From Flavobacteriales bacterium (GTDB lineage Bacteria; Bacteroidota; Bacteroidia; Flavobacteriales_F; PHOS-HE28): 26,596 nucleotides of DNA. The stretch lies in NCBI GenBank assembly GCA_016715995.1, contig JADJXF010000007.1:1-26596 (forward strand), read 5' to 3'. Of this stretch, positions 1 through 11,028 are shown piece after piece (position 1 is the stretch's first letter; each line of letters begins with the position of its first letter). Position numbers and translations under genes: made by a program. The notes under the pieces were generated by a model. That model ran no database searches. It had not been told where the DNA came from and worked only from the letters and a program-made list of their open reading frames with translations.

Positions 1-54
1 ATCAGCAAGCGCCGCAAGTCCGTCCCTGAATTCATCATCCGCATCCATCCGCGC

Positions 55-1176
55 ATGAACGACCTCTTCAAACGAAGGCTGACCCTGATCATTGGCCTGC
101 TGCTCCTCGTGGGCGGAGGGGCTACCTGCAAGCGCTTGGCCGGCAGCCGCAGTTCACCCGAGCGCACCAACGGTCCGGCTGCTTCCCGGCCTGTGTGCGG
201 GTGTTGGAAGCTCGCAATGGCCCCGTGCGCACCAGCATCCCGGCATCGGGCCGAGTGCGCGCCACGGACTGCATGTTCATCACAGCGGAAGTGGGCGGCG
301 CATTGCAGCGCACCAGCAAAGCCCTTCCGCGAGGGGACATCATTCAGCAAGGGCGACAGCCGTTTCTTCCGCATCGACGAAGGCGAGGGCGCGCAATGCA
401 TCAATCACCAGCAGAGCGCCTTCATCCGCATCTGGTGCAGCTGGTGCCCGATCTGCGGATCGACAGGCCCGAGGAAGCAGCCAAGTGGGAGGCTTTACCT
501 GAAGAAGGTGCCCATTGAAGGCGTGCTGCCCGCGCTGCTCGTGCTGAGCAGCCGCATCGGGAACGGAACCACCTCGCCGGGCGCGGGGTGCTGGAATATT
601 GGGCATTACAGCTTGCGCGCGCTGTATGAGCGTCGGCGAAGTGCAGGCTGCGGTGACCGCACCATTCGATGGCGTGGTAACGACAGCGGATCGAGCCCGG
701 GACCCATCATCACCCCGGGCACACGACTGGGAGAGCTCATCGCGCCCAACACGCTCGAATTGGAGTCGGCTGTGGGCGCGGGTGAGTTGCGGCACGTGCG
801 CGTTGGGGACACCTTGCGCTTCCAGGCCGAGGATGGGAGCGAGGCAAAGGGCCGCATCATCCGGCAGGGGAGACCATTGATGCGGCCACGCAGACCGTGA
901 AGGTGTTCGTGCAATTGAGCAGCAAAGGATTGCGCGATGGCCTGTATGTGTCCGGCACCATCGATGGCGGTAGCGTCGAGGAGGCGATCGCTGTTCCGCG
1001 CAGCGCGGTCACCGATGATGGTGCGCTCTACACCGTGAAGGACTCCTGCTGGCCTGCAATCCGGTGAGCATCCTGCATCAAGGCATTGGTGCGCGGCACG
1101 CTGAAGGGCAATGGGTGGTCACGATCGGATGGAGCGGAGCTTTGAGGGCATGCGCGTGGCACCCGTCAAACCATGA
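55..1176 (+). CDS. RND efflux membrane-fusion (HlyD/AcrA-type) protein, frameshifted
   Basis: Periplasmic adaptor that would link the inner-membrane RND pump to the TolC channel. The start ATG is followed by a hydrophobic anchor (about residues 9-23, LTLIIGLLLLVGGGA). Adaptor sequence then continues across several frames: a barrel-sandwich strand (VRTSIPASGRVRAT), the second lipoyl half (VTAPFDGVVTTA), beta-barrel segments (LRHVRVGDTLRFQAEDG) and a membrane-proximal part (VEEAIAVPRSAVTDDGALYTV). Total length is about 373 codons, normal for the family. The final TGA overlaps the next ATG as ATGA, which indicates translational coupling to the pump. At least five single-base shifts break the frame; they look like sequencing errors because homology resumes each time. 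The 54 bases before the start contain no identifiable gene, although an upstream gene could end there. Confidence 0.85.
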
Positions 1177-4100
1177 AAGGCTTCACCGGCTATTTCCTCC
1201 GCTATCGGGTGAGCGCGTTCGCGGTGATGGCGCTGCTGCCGATCTTCGGTTGGTTCGCTGCAGCGCACTTTAAAGCTCCTTCTTCCCGAGGTGGAGAGCC
1301 GGCGATCCAGGTGCAGGTGGCCCATCCCGGCGCATCGCCCGGGAAGAGGTGGAGCAGGGGCGGTGGTGTTGCGATCGAGGATGACCTCAAGGGCGTGAGC
1401 GGCGTGGAGCGCATCAGCAGCGTGAGCCAGGAGAACGGGCGGCGCGATCACGGTGGAAGTGCTCAAGGGGCTTCGATGCCGACGGTGCTCCAGGACGTGA
1501 AGAACGCCATCGAGCGGATCCCTGCATTGCCCGAGGGCATGGAACCTGTGCGCGCCTTCAAGGTGGAGAGTTGTGGCAGCCAGCGGCAGGAGCTTTGCGC
1601 TCACCGGGAGAGTGGCATCGGCCTGAAGGCGCTGAAGAATGCCGCGACGCGCGCCGAGCTCGACCTGCGCGCCATCCCAGGCATCAGCAAGGTGGTTGTA
1701 GCGGCCCGCCTGAAGAGGAAGTGGAGGTAGCTTTCCGCGGGGAAGACCCAAGCGCGGTCAACCTCACGCTCGCGCACGCCGGCGTTGCGCCACGCGCGTA
1801 GCGAACATGACCTCACCAAAGGGGCAGGGTGAAGACCGCCGATGAGGAATTGCGCCATCCACCATGCGCGATGAGCGCATGGATGCCGAGGGCCTGCGCC
1901 ATACCAGCGATCCGCGCTGGCGCTGGATGGTCAGCGTTGTTGCGGCTGAGTGATGTGGCCGATGTGCGCGATGCCTGGGCCGACGATCCCGCGCGCGCAA
2001 TTACGTGAACGGCCAGCCCAGTGTGGTGCTCAGCCTCCGCAGCACCATCACCGAGGTCATCCCCTTCATCGCCGATACCACGCGCGGTTAGCATCGACGC
2101 GTGGAACCGGAAGGAAGGCCCCACTGCGCGCGAGTCATCCCGACAGCACCACCGTGATGCGCGACCGCACGAGATGCTAGAGTCGAATGGCCCGTAAGGG
2201 CTCTCGTGCCGGTGCTCATCACCCTCGCGCCTTCCCCTCAACTGGCGCCTCGCCTTCTGGGTGGCGCTCAGCATCCCGGTCTCCTTCGCAGGCATGTACA
2301 TCTGGCGCCAGGGCGTCACCATCAATGTCATGAGCCTCTTCGACGATCTCGTGGTGGCATCCTGGTGGACGACGGGACGCGATCGCAGAGAGCATCCAGC
2401 CGAGCATGAGCTGGGCAAAACGCCGCTGCAGGCGGCTTTCATCGGCATCCGCAGGGGCGATCGGCGCGGCGACCAGCAGCGTGTTCACCACCGTGGGACG
2501 CTCTTCACCAGCTTCTTCTTCATCGAAGGAAGGCTCGGCGACTTCCGCACTGACCCTGGTCATCGTGGGTGCGATCGCCACGCTCGTGGTGCTGACCGAT
2601 GGAGGCCGCCTTCATTCGGCCTGCGCCTGCGCACGTGGCGATTCCGAAGCGCTCACCGCGCCAACGCAACCGCCTCGAGATCTGGATGGATGGCGTGATG
2701 GACCGGCTGCGTGACCGGCGCCATGGCCTCTTCCTGGACCCGTCGCAGCGCAACCCGATGCTTTCCCGGCGTCGCCCTTCCTGCGGGCCTTCACGGTCGG
2801 CTCGGCGCGGGGCTTCATCAGGACCACCTTCTTCCCGCCACCGAGCGACGTTGACGTGGGCGTGGAGCTGGATGGCGGCTATGGCACGCGCGAGCATGCG
2901 AACATCGATGAGCGCTGTAACGCCGCTGCGCGTCCGGGTCCGCAGGTGAATGACCAGCTCCAGCGCCTGATGTTCGACAGCCAGGATGCGATCCCCAAGG
3001 TGCAGACCATCCGGGGCCGCGCGCCGAGCAGGGCAAGCTCAACATCGTGCTGCTCAATGCCGAGGAACGTGGTTCAAGGCAGAGGAGAACACCAAGTCGC
3101 TTGCGGGAGCGCGCCGTGAATCGCCGGGAGTGGACAACCTCACCTACGGCCCGGCCACGCCATTCGGGAAGCCTGCGCGCGTCTCGCTGCGAAGCCTCGA
3201 CCTGTCCGAACTCAATGCCGCGAAGGACGAATTGCGCGCCGAGACAGAGAAACACCTTATGCCCGTGATGGGTGGTAATAGTGACCGGCCCGGCAACCGC
3301 GCGAATTGGTGCCGCGCCCGAAGGACCAAGCGCGATTGCCTCGGCTTCACCACCCAGGAGGTGCTCGCGCAGGTGCGCCAGGCCTTCTTCGGGCTGAGAC
3401 CAACGCGTGCAGCGCGGTGGAGGATGAGGTGAAGATTGGGTCAGCCACGCGGAAGATGCGCGTTCCTCCTGCGCCAGCTCGAGGACATGCGCATCCGCAC
3501 GGCTGACGGCGCATCGTATCCGCTGAGTGAGCTGGTCACCCACCGCATCGATGCGGGATCCGCGCATCAGACAACTGATGGCAGCGCGAGGTGCGCGTGG
3601 AGGCCGATCTCGCCAACAGCGGGCAGAGCGCCACCGAGCGCAGGAGGCTGATCTGCTCCGAAGTGATGCCCAGCCGTCCAGGCCAGGAATCCTGGCTGAG
3701 CTACAGCTTCGAGGGACAAGGAAGCGCAGAGCTGAAAGTGGGGACATCGACACAGCGCGTGCCGCCCTTCACCCCGTCGACCACGCTGTTCCCTCATGGC
3801 GATCGCGCTAAAAGTGCTCATCCCCGCAGGCCATCGCCATCCTGCTCGGTCTGCCGTTCGGGACCATCGGTATCGGCTGGGGCATGCGCTGGACGGGGTG
3901 CGGATCGGCCTTTTCAGCTCTGGCGCCATCGCCCTCATCGGCGTCATGGTCAATACTCGCTGGTCATGCTGAGCGCATTCAATGCGAACCTGAAGGAGCG
4001 CATGACATTCACGCAAGCCCTGCGCGCAGCGGCGCTCTCGCGCCTGCGCCCCATCCTGCTCACCTCGCTCACCACGGTGGCAGGCCTGCTGCCCATCACC

Positions 4101-4330
4101 TTGAACACCAGCTTCCAGGCGCAGTTCATCATTCCATGGCCATCACGGTGGCCTACGGGCTGGTGGTGGCCACTTTCATCACCCTGGTGCTGTTGCCCAT
4201 CTACATCACCGTGCTCAATCAGGTCCGGCGCTTCATCCATTGGTCTGGAATGGGCGTTGGCCAACGCCTGAGGAAGTGGAGCCGGCGGTGAAGAGATCCC
4301 CACGAGAATCAGGAGCATCATCATCAGTAG
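1173..4330 (+). CDS. RND (HAE1/AcrB-type) efflux pump inner-membrane subunit, heavily frameshifted
   Basis: Proton-driven multidrug or hydrophobe exporter of the resistance-nodulation-division superfamily. It opens MKGFTGYFLRYRVSAF with the first membrane helix (VMALLPIFGWFAAAHF). Porter-domain pieces follow, such as LQDVKNAIERIPALPEGMEPV. Around 2250-2400 is the central membrane bundle (FWVALSIPVSFAGMYIW) and a TM4-type VDDG motif near 2366-2377, the place of the proton-relay Asp pair. The second half is seen in VDNLTYGPATPFGKP, ALSRLRPILLTSLTTVAGLLP and GLVVATFITLVLLPIYITVLNQ. The span (~1,050 codons) is full length for an RND pump, so little is missing despite about twenty frame changes. 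The likely end is the TAG at 4328-4330 after a His-rich tail, overlapping the TolC start. Substrate cannot be told from sequence. Confidence 0.85.
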
Positions 4331-5629
4331 CTTGTGTGCTGCGCTGCATCCGCGGTGCTGGCGCAGGACACGCTCAGCCTAGATCGCGCCATCCGGCTCG
4401 CGCTCGCCAACGAGCATGGCATCCGCATCGCGCGCAACGAAGCGGCCATCGCCGAGGCGGCGGCCACAGCTGGCAATGGGCCTTCTGCCCCGCGTGGATG
4501 CCGGTGCGCGCGGCAACTACAGCAATCAGGACACGAGGCTCGATTTCACCGAGGGCATCCCGGATGTGGAGCGCAATGGCGTGGTGAACACCACGCTCGG
4601 CGGGCAGCTGGGGCTCACCTACACGCTCTTCAATGGCATGGGCAATTTCGCTGCGCTGGAGCGTTCGCAATGGAGCGCGCAAGCAGCTGAATTGCGCGCA
4701 CGCGCAGGTGGAAGGCACGCTCACGCAAGTTATCGCCTCTATTACGCCGTGGCATCGCTGGAGGAGGACGTGGCCATCACTGAGCGCCTGCTCGCCATCT
4801 CGAACGATCGGTTCACCCGACTGAAGGGCAGGGCGGAGCTGGGCGCCACGGGCAGGCTCGACCTCCTGAATGCACAGGTCGATCTGCAAGCCGACAGCGC
4901 CGCGCACATCCTGGCGCGGCAGCGGCGCGATGCACTGCGCGCGACCTGAACGTGCTGCTCGGATCGGGGCCTGATGCGGCCCTGCTGGTGTCGCGCCGGA
5001 TCGCTTTTGCCGGACCGCTTTCGGAGGAGCAACTGGTGCAGGAAGCCATGCACGGCAATGTGCAGCTGGCCTCGGCAACGGCACAGGTGCGCGCGGCGGA
5101 AGTGATCGAGCGGATCGCGCGGTCGCTCCGTTGGCCGCGCCTGGACCTGAGCGCGAACTACGGCGTGAACGACCAGCGCAACGGTGTCGGCCTGGTGCTC
5201 GGCACCTACACGCAGGGATTGAACGCGGGCCTCACGCTGAGCGTGCCCCTCTACGATGGCGGGCGCGTGGGCACGCAGGCGGAGCAGGCGCGGCTGCGCG
5301 CCGAGAATGCGGCGATCGCCGAGCAGCAGGCCCGCGTTCAGGTGGAGCGCGATGTGCGCAACGCGTTCACCGCTTGGAGCAGCCAGCGCGAGGTGCTGCG
5401 GATACAGGGCGATGCGGTCTCCACGGCCCGGCTCAACTTCGATCGCACCCGCGAATTGTTCCAGGCCGGCCAGATCACCGGATTGCAATTCCGCCAGGCA
5501 CAGCTCGATCTGGCGAATGCCGAGCGGCAGGCGGTGGTGGCGGGATTCGATGCGAAGGTGGCCGAGCTGGGCCTGCTGCGCGCGAGCGGTGGCCTGCTAG
5601 TCGCTCTCGGGCCCGTCGGAGTCCGATGA
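4302..5629 (+). CDS. TolC-family outer-membrane efflux channel
   Basis: Outer-membrane exit duct of the RND system. A signal peptide and cleavage site are visible (IRSIIISSL then CCAASAVLAQ, with a one-base shift between), followed by DTLSLDRAIRLALANEHGI, the usual first helix of the family. Both repeat halves of the TolC fold are present: NTTLGGQLGLTYTLFNG in the first and LNAGLTLSVPLYDGGRV in the second, each followed by a long Ala/Gln/Arg-rich coiled helix. The C-terminal repeat ends FQAGQITGLQFRQAQLDLAN. Length (~440 aa) is normal. No ATG fits the N-terminus: codon 4302-4304 reads ACG where ATG is expected, which may be a base error. One-base shifts also occur near 4334, 4475, 4700 and 4945. 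The 3' end overlaps the convergent kinase gene by about 33 bases. Confidence 0.88.
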
Positions 5630-7332
5630 AGCTTGCGCTTCCGCATCCGGAAGAGCACTTCGAAGGCGGCCTGGCCGTCGGTGCGCATGTGCAGGCTGCC
5701 ATCGAGCTGCTCCGCCAGCGCCTCCACGATCTCGAGCCCGAGCTTGCCTGTCCGATGCGCAGTCCGCGTTGCGGGGGCACGCCATTGTTGGTCACCACCA
5801 GGCGGTGCAGGTCGCCCTCCACGCGCGACACCGTTAGCTCGATATGGCCGCCCGTGGCGTGCGGGAAGGCATGCAGGTAGGCATTGGTGACCAGCTCGCA
5901 CACGATGATGCCGAGCTCGATCGCGGTGTCCCTGATCGCATTTCAGGCCCTGCGCATCGACGCTGATGCTGACGGTGCTGTGCTGATCGCTGTGCATGGC
6001 GCTGATGGAGTCGGTGAGCTGCGTCAGGAACGAATCGAGGCTGATGCTGCGCAGGTCGGGCTGGTCATAGAGGCGGTGGTGCACCAGGGCGATGGTGTCG
6101 ATGCGGCGCTTGCCGCGGAGGAATTCTCGCGCACGGCCGCGTCGTCGAGCGAGCTGGCCTGGAGATTGAGCAGGCTGCTGACCACTTGGAGGTTGTTCTT
6201 CACGCGATGATGCACCTCGCGGCTCAGCACATCGCGTTCGCCCATGGCCTTGGTGAGCCGATGCTGCAGCTGCCTCGCATGGAGGTCCAACAGCCCGGCG
6301 CGCTTGCGGTGCTTGCGGCCGCGCCAGGCCAGCATGATCAGGAGTGCGGTGAGCAGGGCGAGGGTCGCCGCGCCGATGTTGAGGGCGCGCCGTTCGGACG
6401 CTGTCCATTCACTGAGCGGTGCGGTCTCCATCATGATCACGGCATGCAGCAGGCAGCCGTTGAGCTGCACCGGGCTCACTTGCATGGCATAGGGCACGCC
6501 GCCGTGCTCCAAGTGGTAGGCGTTGTTGAATTTGCGCTCGATCCAAACCGGGAGCGCGCTGGCGAGCGCGATCGCCATCGGCTCGGCGGTCGCAGCCGCG
6601 TTGGCGGCGTACACCTTGCCATCGCCGTTGATCACCAGCACGCCATTGCGCATCATGGTGGGCGAGCGGGCATCGAGCCTGTCCGCACGGCCGAGGTCGA
6701 ATTCGATCATGAGCACACGGTACGTCTGATCGCTGCCCGGCCTTCTGATCAACTGGCCGACCTGGAGCGCGCTCTCCGTGCTGTCCACGAACTGGCGCTC
6801 ATTCCAAACGGGCTCGTCGCGGTTGTTCTCGATCGCCTTGCTGAACCAGCCTCGCTCACGCGGGTCGTAAAGGCCGTAGGCGTTCCAGGTCATGGGCACG
6901 GTGTCGATCCCGTAGGGCCCCGTTGCGTAGGCCTTGGGCAGCGAATCCTTGCTGCCTGATTCCGTGCGCACCAGAACCGCTCCTTCGTCCGTGCGATGCA
7001 GGCTGATCTCGTTTCCCAGCTCGTCAGCCAATCGCACCGAATTCACGGGCCAGTGGGCGTGCAGCACCGCTTTCCACCGTTTGATCAGGTCATTCTCCGA
7101 TGCGCCCTCCGCTATTGCCGCAGCTTCCTGCTTGGCGATGCCCTGCCATTCATTGAACATGGCGTCGATCCGCACATCGAGCATCTGATGCGAGCGCAGG
7201 AGGCCGAGCCCGGCGAGGTCTTCCGTGCGTTGCCGGATCTCCGCATGGTAGCGCCAGAGCAGGAATGCCGCAGCAACCACAAGCACGGCGAGAAGCCATG
7301 GCAGGGGCGCGGTCCAGGGTGTTGCGCTGCAT
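5597..7332 (-). CDS. Membrane sensor histidine kinase, HisKA_2 type
   Basis: Two-component sensor kinase. The N-terminus (MQRNT) joins, after a one-base slip, to a membrane helix (WLLAVLVVAAAFLLW). About 280 residues of extracytoplasmic sensor domain follow, with Cache-like wording such as YDPRERGWFSKAI. A second helix lies near residues 318-336 (IGAATLALLTALLIMLAW), then a short coiled linker. The phosphoacceptor box is REVHHRVKNNLQ at about residue 371, the HisKA_2 signature. The ATPase domain shows the N-box (CELVTNAYLHAF) and a G-box (KLGLEIVEALAEQLDGSL). The ATG overlaps the stop of the upstream lipoprotein as TGATG. Frame breaks near 7315, 6125, 5935 and 5745 look like errors. No response regulator lies in the window, so the partner is elsewhere. 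The exact C-terminus is uncertain; TAG at 5597-5599 fits best. Confidence 0.85.
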
Positions 7333-7710
7333 CAGGGGCAGGATTCGTCGCTGATCACGGTGCGGGTGGCCTCAATGGCGGCGCCGCCATCCTTGATCGC
7401 CCGGTGGTGAGTGCCCGCGGGATGAAGTAGATGCCGTTGAGCCTGCCCGCGAGGAGCATGCCGGGCCGCAGGCAGGTATCCGCCTCGAAAGCCTCAACGG
7501 TGCGGCCTTGGTAATAGAGGTCGATGCCGAGGCTCACGCGCTTGTCGGCACCGCTCACATTCTTCAAGCGGAGCAGCAGCTCGCTTGGCTTGCCGGGCGG
7601 ATGGCTCCAGCGGTAGGCATCTCGACGCCATCGTGCGTGCCCTTCTCGATGTACTGCGTGCCGGCGCACGAAGCGAGCGTCAAGAGGAAGAGGATGCTCA
7701 GCGGTCTCAT
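7332..7710 (-). CDS. Small predicted lipoprotein of unknown function
   Basis: About 125 residues with a clear lipoprotein signal: MRPLSILFLLTLASCAG, where the Cys of LASC would be lipidated. The mature part reads as one beta-sandwich-like domain (SELLLRLKNVSGADKRVSLGIDL, broken here by my wording only at its ends; later LNGIYFIPRAL and ATRTVISDESCP). The talk of linked amide-rich strands recalls small periplasmic lipoproteins of the YcfL kind, but I cannot assign it to that family. Two one-base shifts, near 7610 and 7405, split the frame. The start ATG overlaps the threonine aldolase stop (ATGA), and its own TGA overlaps the kinase ATG (TGATG). This makes a tightly coupled three-gene unit in which the lipoprotein might work with the kinase sensor domain; that role is inference. 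Confidence 0.65.
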
Positions 7711-8738
7711 CGGTGAATCCGTTGCAATCGTTCCAGCACCTGCTCCAGGCCTTCATCGTCGAGGTCGAGGTGGGTGACCATGCGTACCTGGGCCGGCCCG
7801 ATGGCGAAGCAGCGCACGCCGCCGGCCTCGAGCTGCGCCACATGCTCGCGGGCCGATCGCCCACCTGCCAGGTCGTAGATGATGATGTTGGTCTCCACGG
7901 GCATCACGCGCGCGCACCAAGGCATCACCGCCAGTGCATCGCCGATCCGCTTGGCGCGCTGGTGGTCATCCTTCAACCGGTGAACATGGTGCTCGAGCGC
8001 ATGCAGGCCAGCAGCCGCGAGCATTCCCGCCTGCCGCATGCCTCCGCCGAACCGCTTGCGCACTCGGCGGGCCTGGTGGATAAAGGCGCGATCGCCGATG
8101 AGCACGCTGCCCACAGGGGGCACCAAGGCCCTTGCTGAGGCAGATGGAGATGCTCTGGAAGGTGCGGCCCCAATCCTGCGGAGAGCCGCCATCAACGGCC
8201 ATGGCGTTGAAGAGCCGCGCGCCATCGAGGTGGAGTGCCAGGCCATGCGCATCGCAGATCGTTCGGATGCGCGCCGTTTCTGCCCTGTCCCAGACGGAGC
8301 CGCCGCCGCGGTTCACGGTGTTCTCGATCACAACGAGCCTTGTGTTGGCGAGGTAAGCCGCGTTGCGGTCGTTGATGGCCGCCTCGACATCCGCCGCGGT
8401 GAACCGGCCGCGCGATCGGCAGGCAGGTGCTTCACGCCGCAGCCGCTGTTGGCCATCATGCCGCCGCCTTCGTAGCGGTAAACATGCGCGCCTTCCTCGC
8501 AGAGCACTTCGTCGCCGGGACGGGTATGCACGTTGATCGCGATCTGGTTGGTCATGGTGCCGCTAGGGCAGAATAGCGCCGCCTCGTGGCCGAAGAGCGC
8601 GGCCATGCGCTCTTCCAAGGAATTCACGGTTGGGTCCTCGCCGAAGACATCGTCGCCTAGTTCCGCGCTCAGCATGGCCTCGCGCATGGCGGGCGTGGGC
8701 TGGGTCACCGTATCGGATCGGAGGTCGACGATGCGCAC
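7707..8738 (-). CDS. ltaE: Low-specificity threonine aldolase (PLP enzyme)
   Basis: Cleaves L-threonine or L-allo-threonine to glycine and acetaldehyde using pyridoxal phosphate in the cytoplasm. The N-terminus DLRSDTVTQPT and the following AELGDDVFGEDPTVN are hallmarks of the family. FCPSGTMTNQIA, the GGGMMANSG substrate-site segment, LHLDGARLFNA with the PLP-binding Asp, and SICLSKGLGAP with the Schiff-base Lys are all seen. The ORF starts with GTG at 8736-8738; no ATG lies in frame upstream. One-base shifts near 8410 and 8115 break the frame, but the sequence resumes in register (VGSVLIGDRAF) and the total of ~343 codons is normal. It heads a unit coupled by overlaps to the lipoprotein and the kinase. 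The symbol reflects family identity, not tested activity. Confidence 0.9.
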
Positions 8739-8768
8739 GCGCCCAAGATAACGGGCTCCTTTACTGGG

Positions 8769-9152
8769 CTAATGCAGGTGCTTGTGCAGCTCGATCAACA
8801 AGGGCAGCTCGGCTTTGCCCACGCCATGGAAAGCGCTGGCCACGGCATCGGCGCAGCGGTAGATCAGTTCCTTGCGCTGAGTGGTGAGGTCGTGCCGGTG
8901 GCGCGCCATGTAGGCGATGAATGAATCGAAGGCGCCCTCCACGGAAGCGCCGCGCTCGGCCAGCACATCGAACTCGAATTCGGTGATGTAGGCCTGGTCG
9001 GTGCCGAAGTGGTCGGTGCTCACTTCCTGCGGCACCAGCCGATCGCTCACCACCTTCGCAGCGTGCGGATCTCCTGGTCGGAGACCTCCATCGGCGGCCG
9101 CGATCGCGTAGAGCAAGCGTCCCAGTTCCTTGTAGAAGAGTTGTGCTTCCAT
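8769..9152 (-). CDS. Conserved small helical protein, possibly TerB-like
   Basis: An intact 127-residue cytoplasmic protein with no signal peptide or membrane helix. It is predicted mostly helical, beginning MEAQLFYKELGRLLYAIAAADG. The pattern of an Ala-rich helix, then AADG, then a charged helix (HAAKVVSDRLVPQE) resembles the metal-binding helical core of TerB-type domains. I cannot confirm that family, and the acidic residues expected in TerB are only partly present. It ends about 30 bases upstream of the threonine aldolase GTG, so it may be the first gene of that operon. No function is assigned. Confidence 0.7.
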   Translation of the reverse strand: MEAQLFYKELGRLLYAIAAADGGLRPGDPHAAKVVSDRLVPQEVSTDHFGTDQAYITEFEFDVLAERGASVEGAFDSFIAYMARHRHDLTTQRKELIYRCADAVASAFHGVGKAELPLLIELHKHLH

Positions 9153-9198
9153 GGCGGTGAAGTTGGGGCCGAACGAAGGTACGCCCGCCTGACGTCTG

Positions 9199-9840
9199 TC
9201 ACTTCACGCGCGCCATGAGCACTCCATCGCGCAGCGGGATCATCACCGGGTCGAACCGGGGATCCGCGTTCACCATGTCAGCGAATCGGATCAGCGCGGC
9301 GGTCTGCTCATCGCGCTCTTGCGGAGGCGCCAGCACCTTGCCGCTCCAGAGCACATTATCGGCGACGATGATCCCGCCCTTCGCCATGCGCGGAAGGACA
9401 GCTTCGAGGTAAGCGGGGTAATTCTGCTTGTCGGCGTCGATGAACGCGAGTTCGAAGGGGGAGGGGAGTTCCGGGATCACCTCAAGCGCTGGCCGATGGT
9501 GCATGGTGATGCGGTCGAGCATGCCGGCTTTCTCGATGTAGCGATGCACCATCTCCGGCAGGTAGGGGTCAATGTCGATGGTGTGCAGCATGCCACCGTG
9601 AGCGAGCCCTTCTGCCAAACAGAGCGCGCTGTAGCCGGTGTAGGTGCCGATCCCAATGGCGATGCGGGGGCCGAACAAGCTGACTGAGCATGGCCAGGAA
9701 GCGGCCTTGCAGATGGCCGCTGAGCATGGCGGGCATGTGTACCCTCTCGCGCGTCTCGGCGGCGAGTCCTTCAGGTACCAAGGCTCCTCGCCGCTGCGGG
9801 CCTCGCAATAGGCATCGAGGTCAGGGGAGATGAATTGCAT
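9199..9840 (-). CDS. SAM-dependent O-methyltransferase (caffeoyl-CoA OMT / TrmR-like family)
   Basis: Class I methyltransferase of about 213 residues. The SAM-binding glycine loop is IGTYTGYSALCLAEGL, the acidic end of strand 2 is LHTIDIDP, and FELAFIDADKQNY plus GGIIVADNVLWSGKV are the metal/substrate motifs of the catechol-type OMT family. Bacterial members include small-molecule methylases and the tRNA-modifying TrmR (YrrM); the sequence does not tell which this is. Two compensating one-base shifts, near 9770 and 9680, scramble residues about 25-57. In the other frame that stretch reads LAAETRERVHMPAMLSGHLQ, a normal family N-terminus, so the gene is probably intact. Its ATG overlaps the stop of the upstream Kelch gene (TGATG). 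Confidence 0.88.
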   Translation of the reverse strand: MQFISPDLDAYCEARSGEEPWYLKDSPPRRARGYTCPPCSAAICKAASWPCSVSLFGPRIAIGIGTYTGYSALCLAEGLAHGGMLHTIDIDPYLPEMVHRYIEKAGMLDRITMHHRPALEVIPELPSPFELAFIDADKQNYPAYLEAVLPRMAKGGIIVADNVLWSGKVLAPPQERDEQTAALIRFADMVNADPRFDPVMIPLRDGVLMARVK

Positions 9841-11013
9841 CAGGGGAGCTTGATGAAGCGTGCGGTGCTAAAGCCCTCGTTCAGCCGAAGTTGCAGCATG
9901 TACGCACCAGCTGAGAGGTGATGAATGGGCAGAACTAGCCCATTGTTCTCCTGGATTCGGCCCGCCACGACACCTTGGGCGTTGAAGATGATGGCCTCAT
10001 TGTATGACATGCCATCTGGCAAGCGTATCGCTTCGGTAGCAGGATTCGGGAAGATGCTGAAGAATGACAGCGGTTTTTCGCCAATGGAGAAGGCGAACGA
10101 GGTCCCGAACCAATCGTTACGGCGTGCCATTGTTCCATCGAGTCCAAGGCCGTAGTTGAGGAAATTCCAACCACCGGCGCAGCCGGATACTGCGACGACG
10201 CCTCCGCGCCGCTCGCTTGGAAGCACCGCATCTGCAAGTTCCCAGCCCGATGCGGAAAGGCGGAAAGTTGTCGCCCTGAAGTTCGAATTGTCGATCGCAC
10301 CGGCTATGTAGTAGAGGCCTTCAGTCCAACTCGCACCGCTTCCGCCGAACCGGCCTTCGGGCATTGCTGGCATCGGCGTCCACTCGTCGAAGGTGTTGTA
10401 GGACCAGCACTCATCCAATGGAGCATAACTGGAATCAGCGCCACCTGCGACGAATCCGCCTTCAGCAGTGGCCATCCGGTGCCTGCCCACACCGGGGAGG
10501 GACGAGCGCCTGCTCCCGGGAATCCGTGAAGGGGTCGTAGCCACAACTCGTTCAAAGCAGTTCCGCCGGCGACGATTCCTCCGCAGATGTAGAGGTTGCT
10601 GGCCAAAACGAATGATCGCATGCGTAGCGACCAGCACCGGGCAGTGAGGCACGCTGGATCCAGGATTGCGAGCCCGAGTCGAAGGACCAGAGCTCGGATA
10701 GCGGACCGGAGGCATCCAGGCCGCCGAACAGGTAGCCTTGGCTGAACAGGCTTTGCGCTGTGCAGTATTGACGGGGTGACGCCGGTAACGTGGTTGATGG
10801 GCTCCAGGTCTGAGAGAAGGAGTCGTACCTCCAGAAGTCGTTCGTCAACGACCAGCCCACTTGCATGCCCGTCCCCCGTACACGTCGCAATCGATGGTGA
10901 AGGCAGCCGCATCATCCCTCGCCGTGCCAGGAAATCAGGCAGCTGTTCCCATTGAATTGGGCTGCTGCGAGGCCTGAAAGCGCCGAAGCGAAAGCGAGCG
11001 CGGACGTTCTCAT
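9840..11013 (-). CDS. Secreted Kelch-repeat protein with T9SS C-terminal sorting domain
   Basis: A secreted beta-propeller protein. It starts MRTSALAFASALSGLAAAQ, a signal peptide. Kelch blades follow with recurring Gly-Gly and Tyr/Trp positions: NDFWRYDSFSQTW, ELWSFDSGSQSWIQRASLPG, NLYICGGIVAGG, GGFVAGGADSS, CWSYNTFDEWTPMPAMPEG and YYIAGAIDNSNF. The last ~75 residues form a Por secretion domain (FSIFPNPATEAIRLP to FSTARFIKLP), the type IX sorting signal of Bacteroidota; it would be exported and cleaved or surface-attached. At least four one-base shifts occur between 10970 and 10520, while the C-terminal third is clean. The length of about 390 aa suits a five- to six-blade propeller. The stop overlaps the methyltransferase ATG. 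Ligand or enzymatic activity is unknown. Confidence 0.82.
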
Positions 11014-11028
11014 GCGCCCGAAGCTAGC

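Noticed and set aside
1173..4330. Programmed frameshifting or genuine decay of the RND pump
   Set aside because: There are about twenty slips with no shared slippery motif, the family length is kept, and neighbouring genes of different function show the same error pattern; consensus error is simpler.
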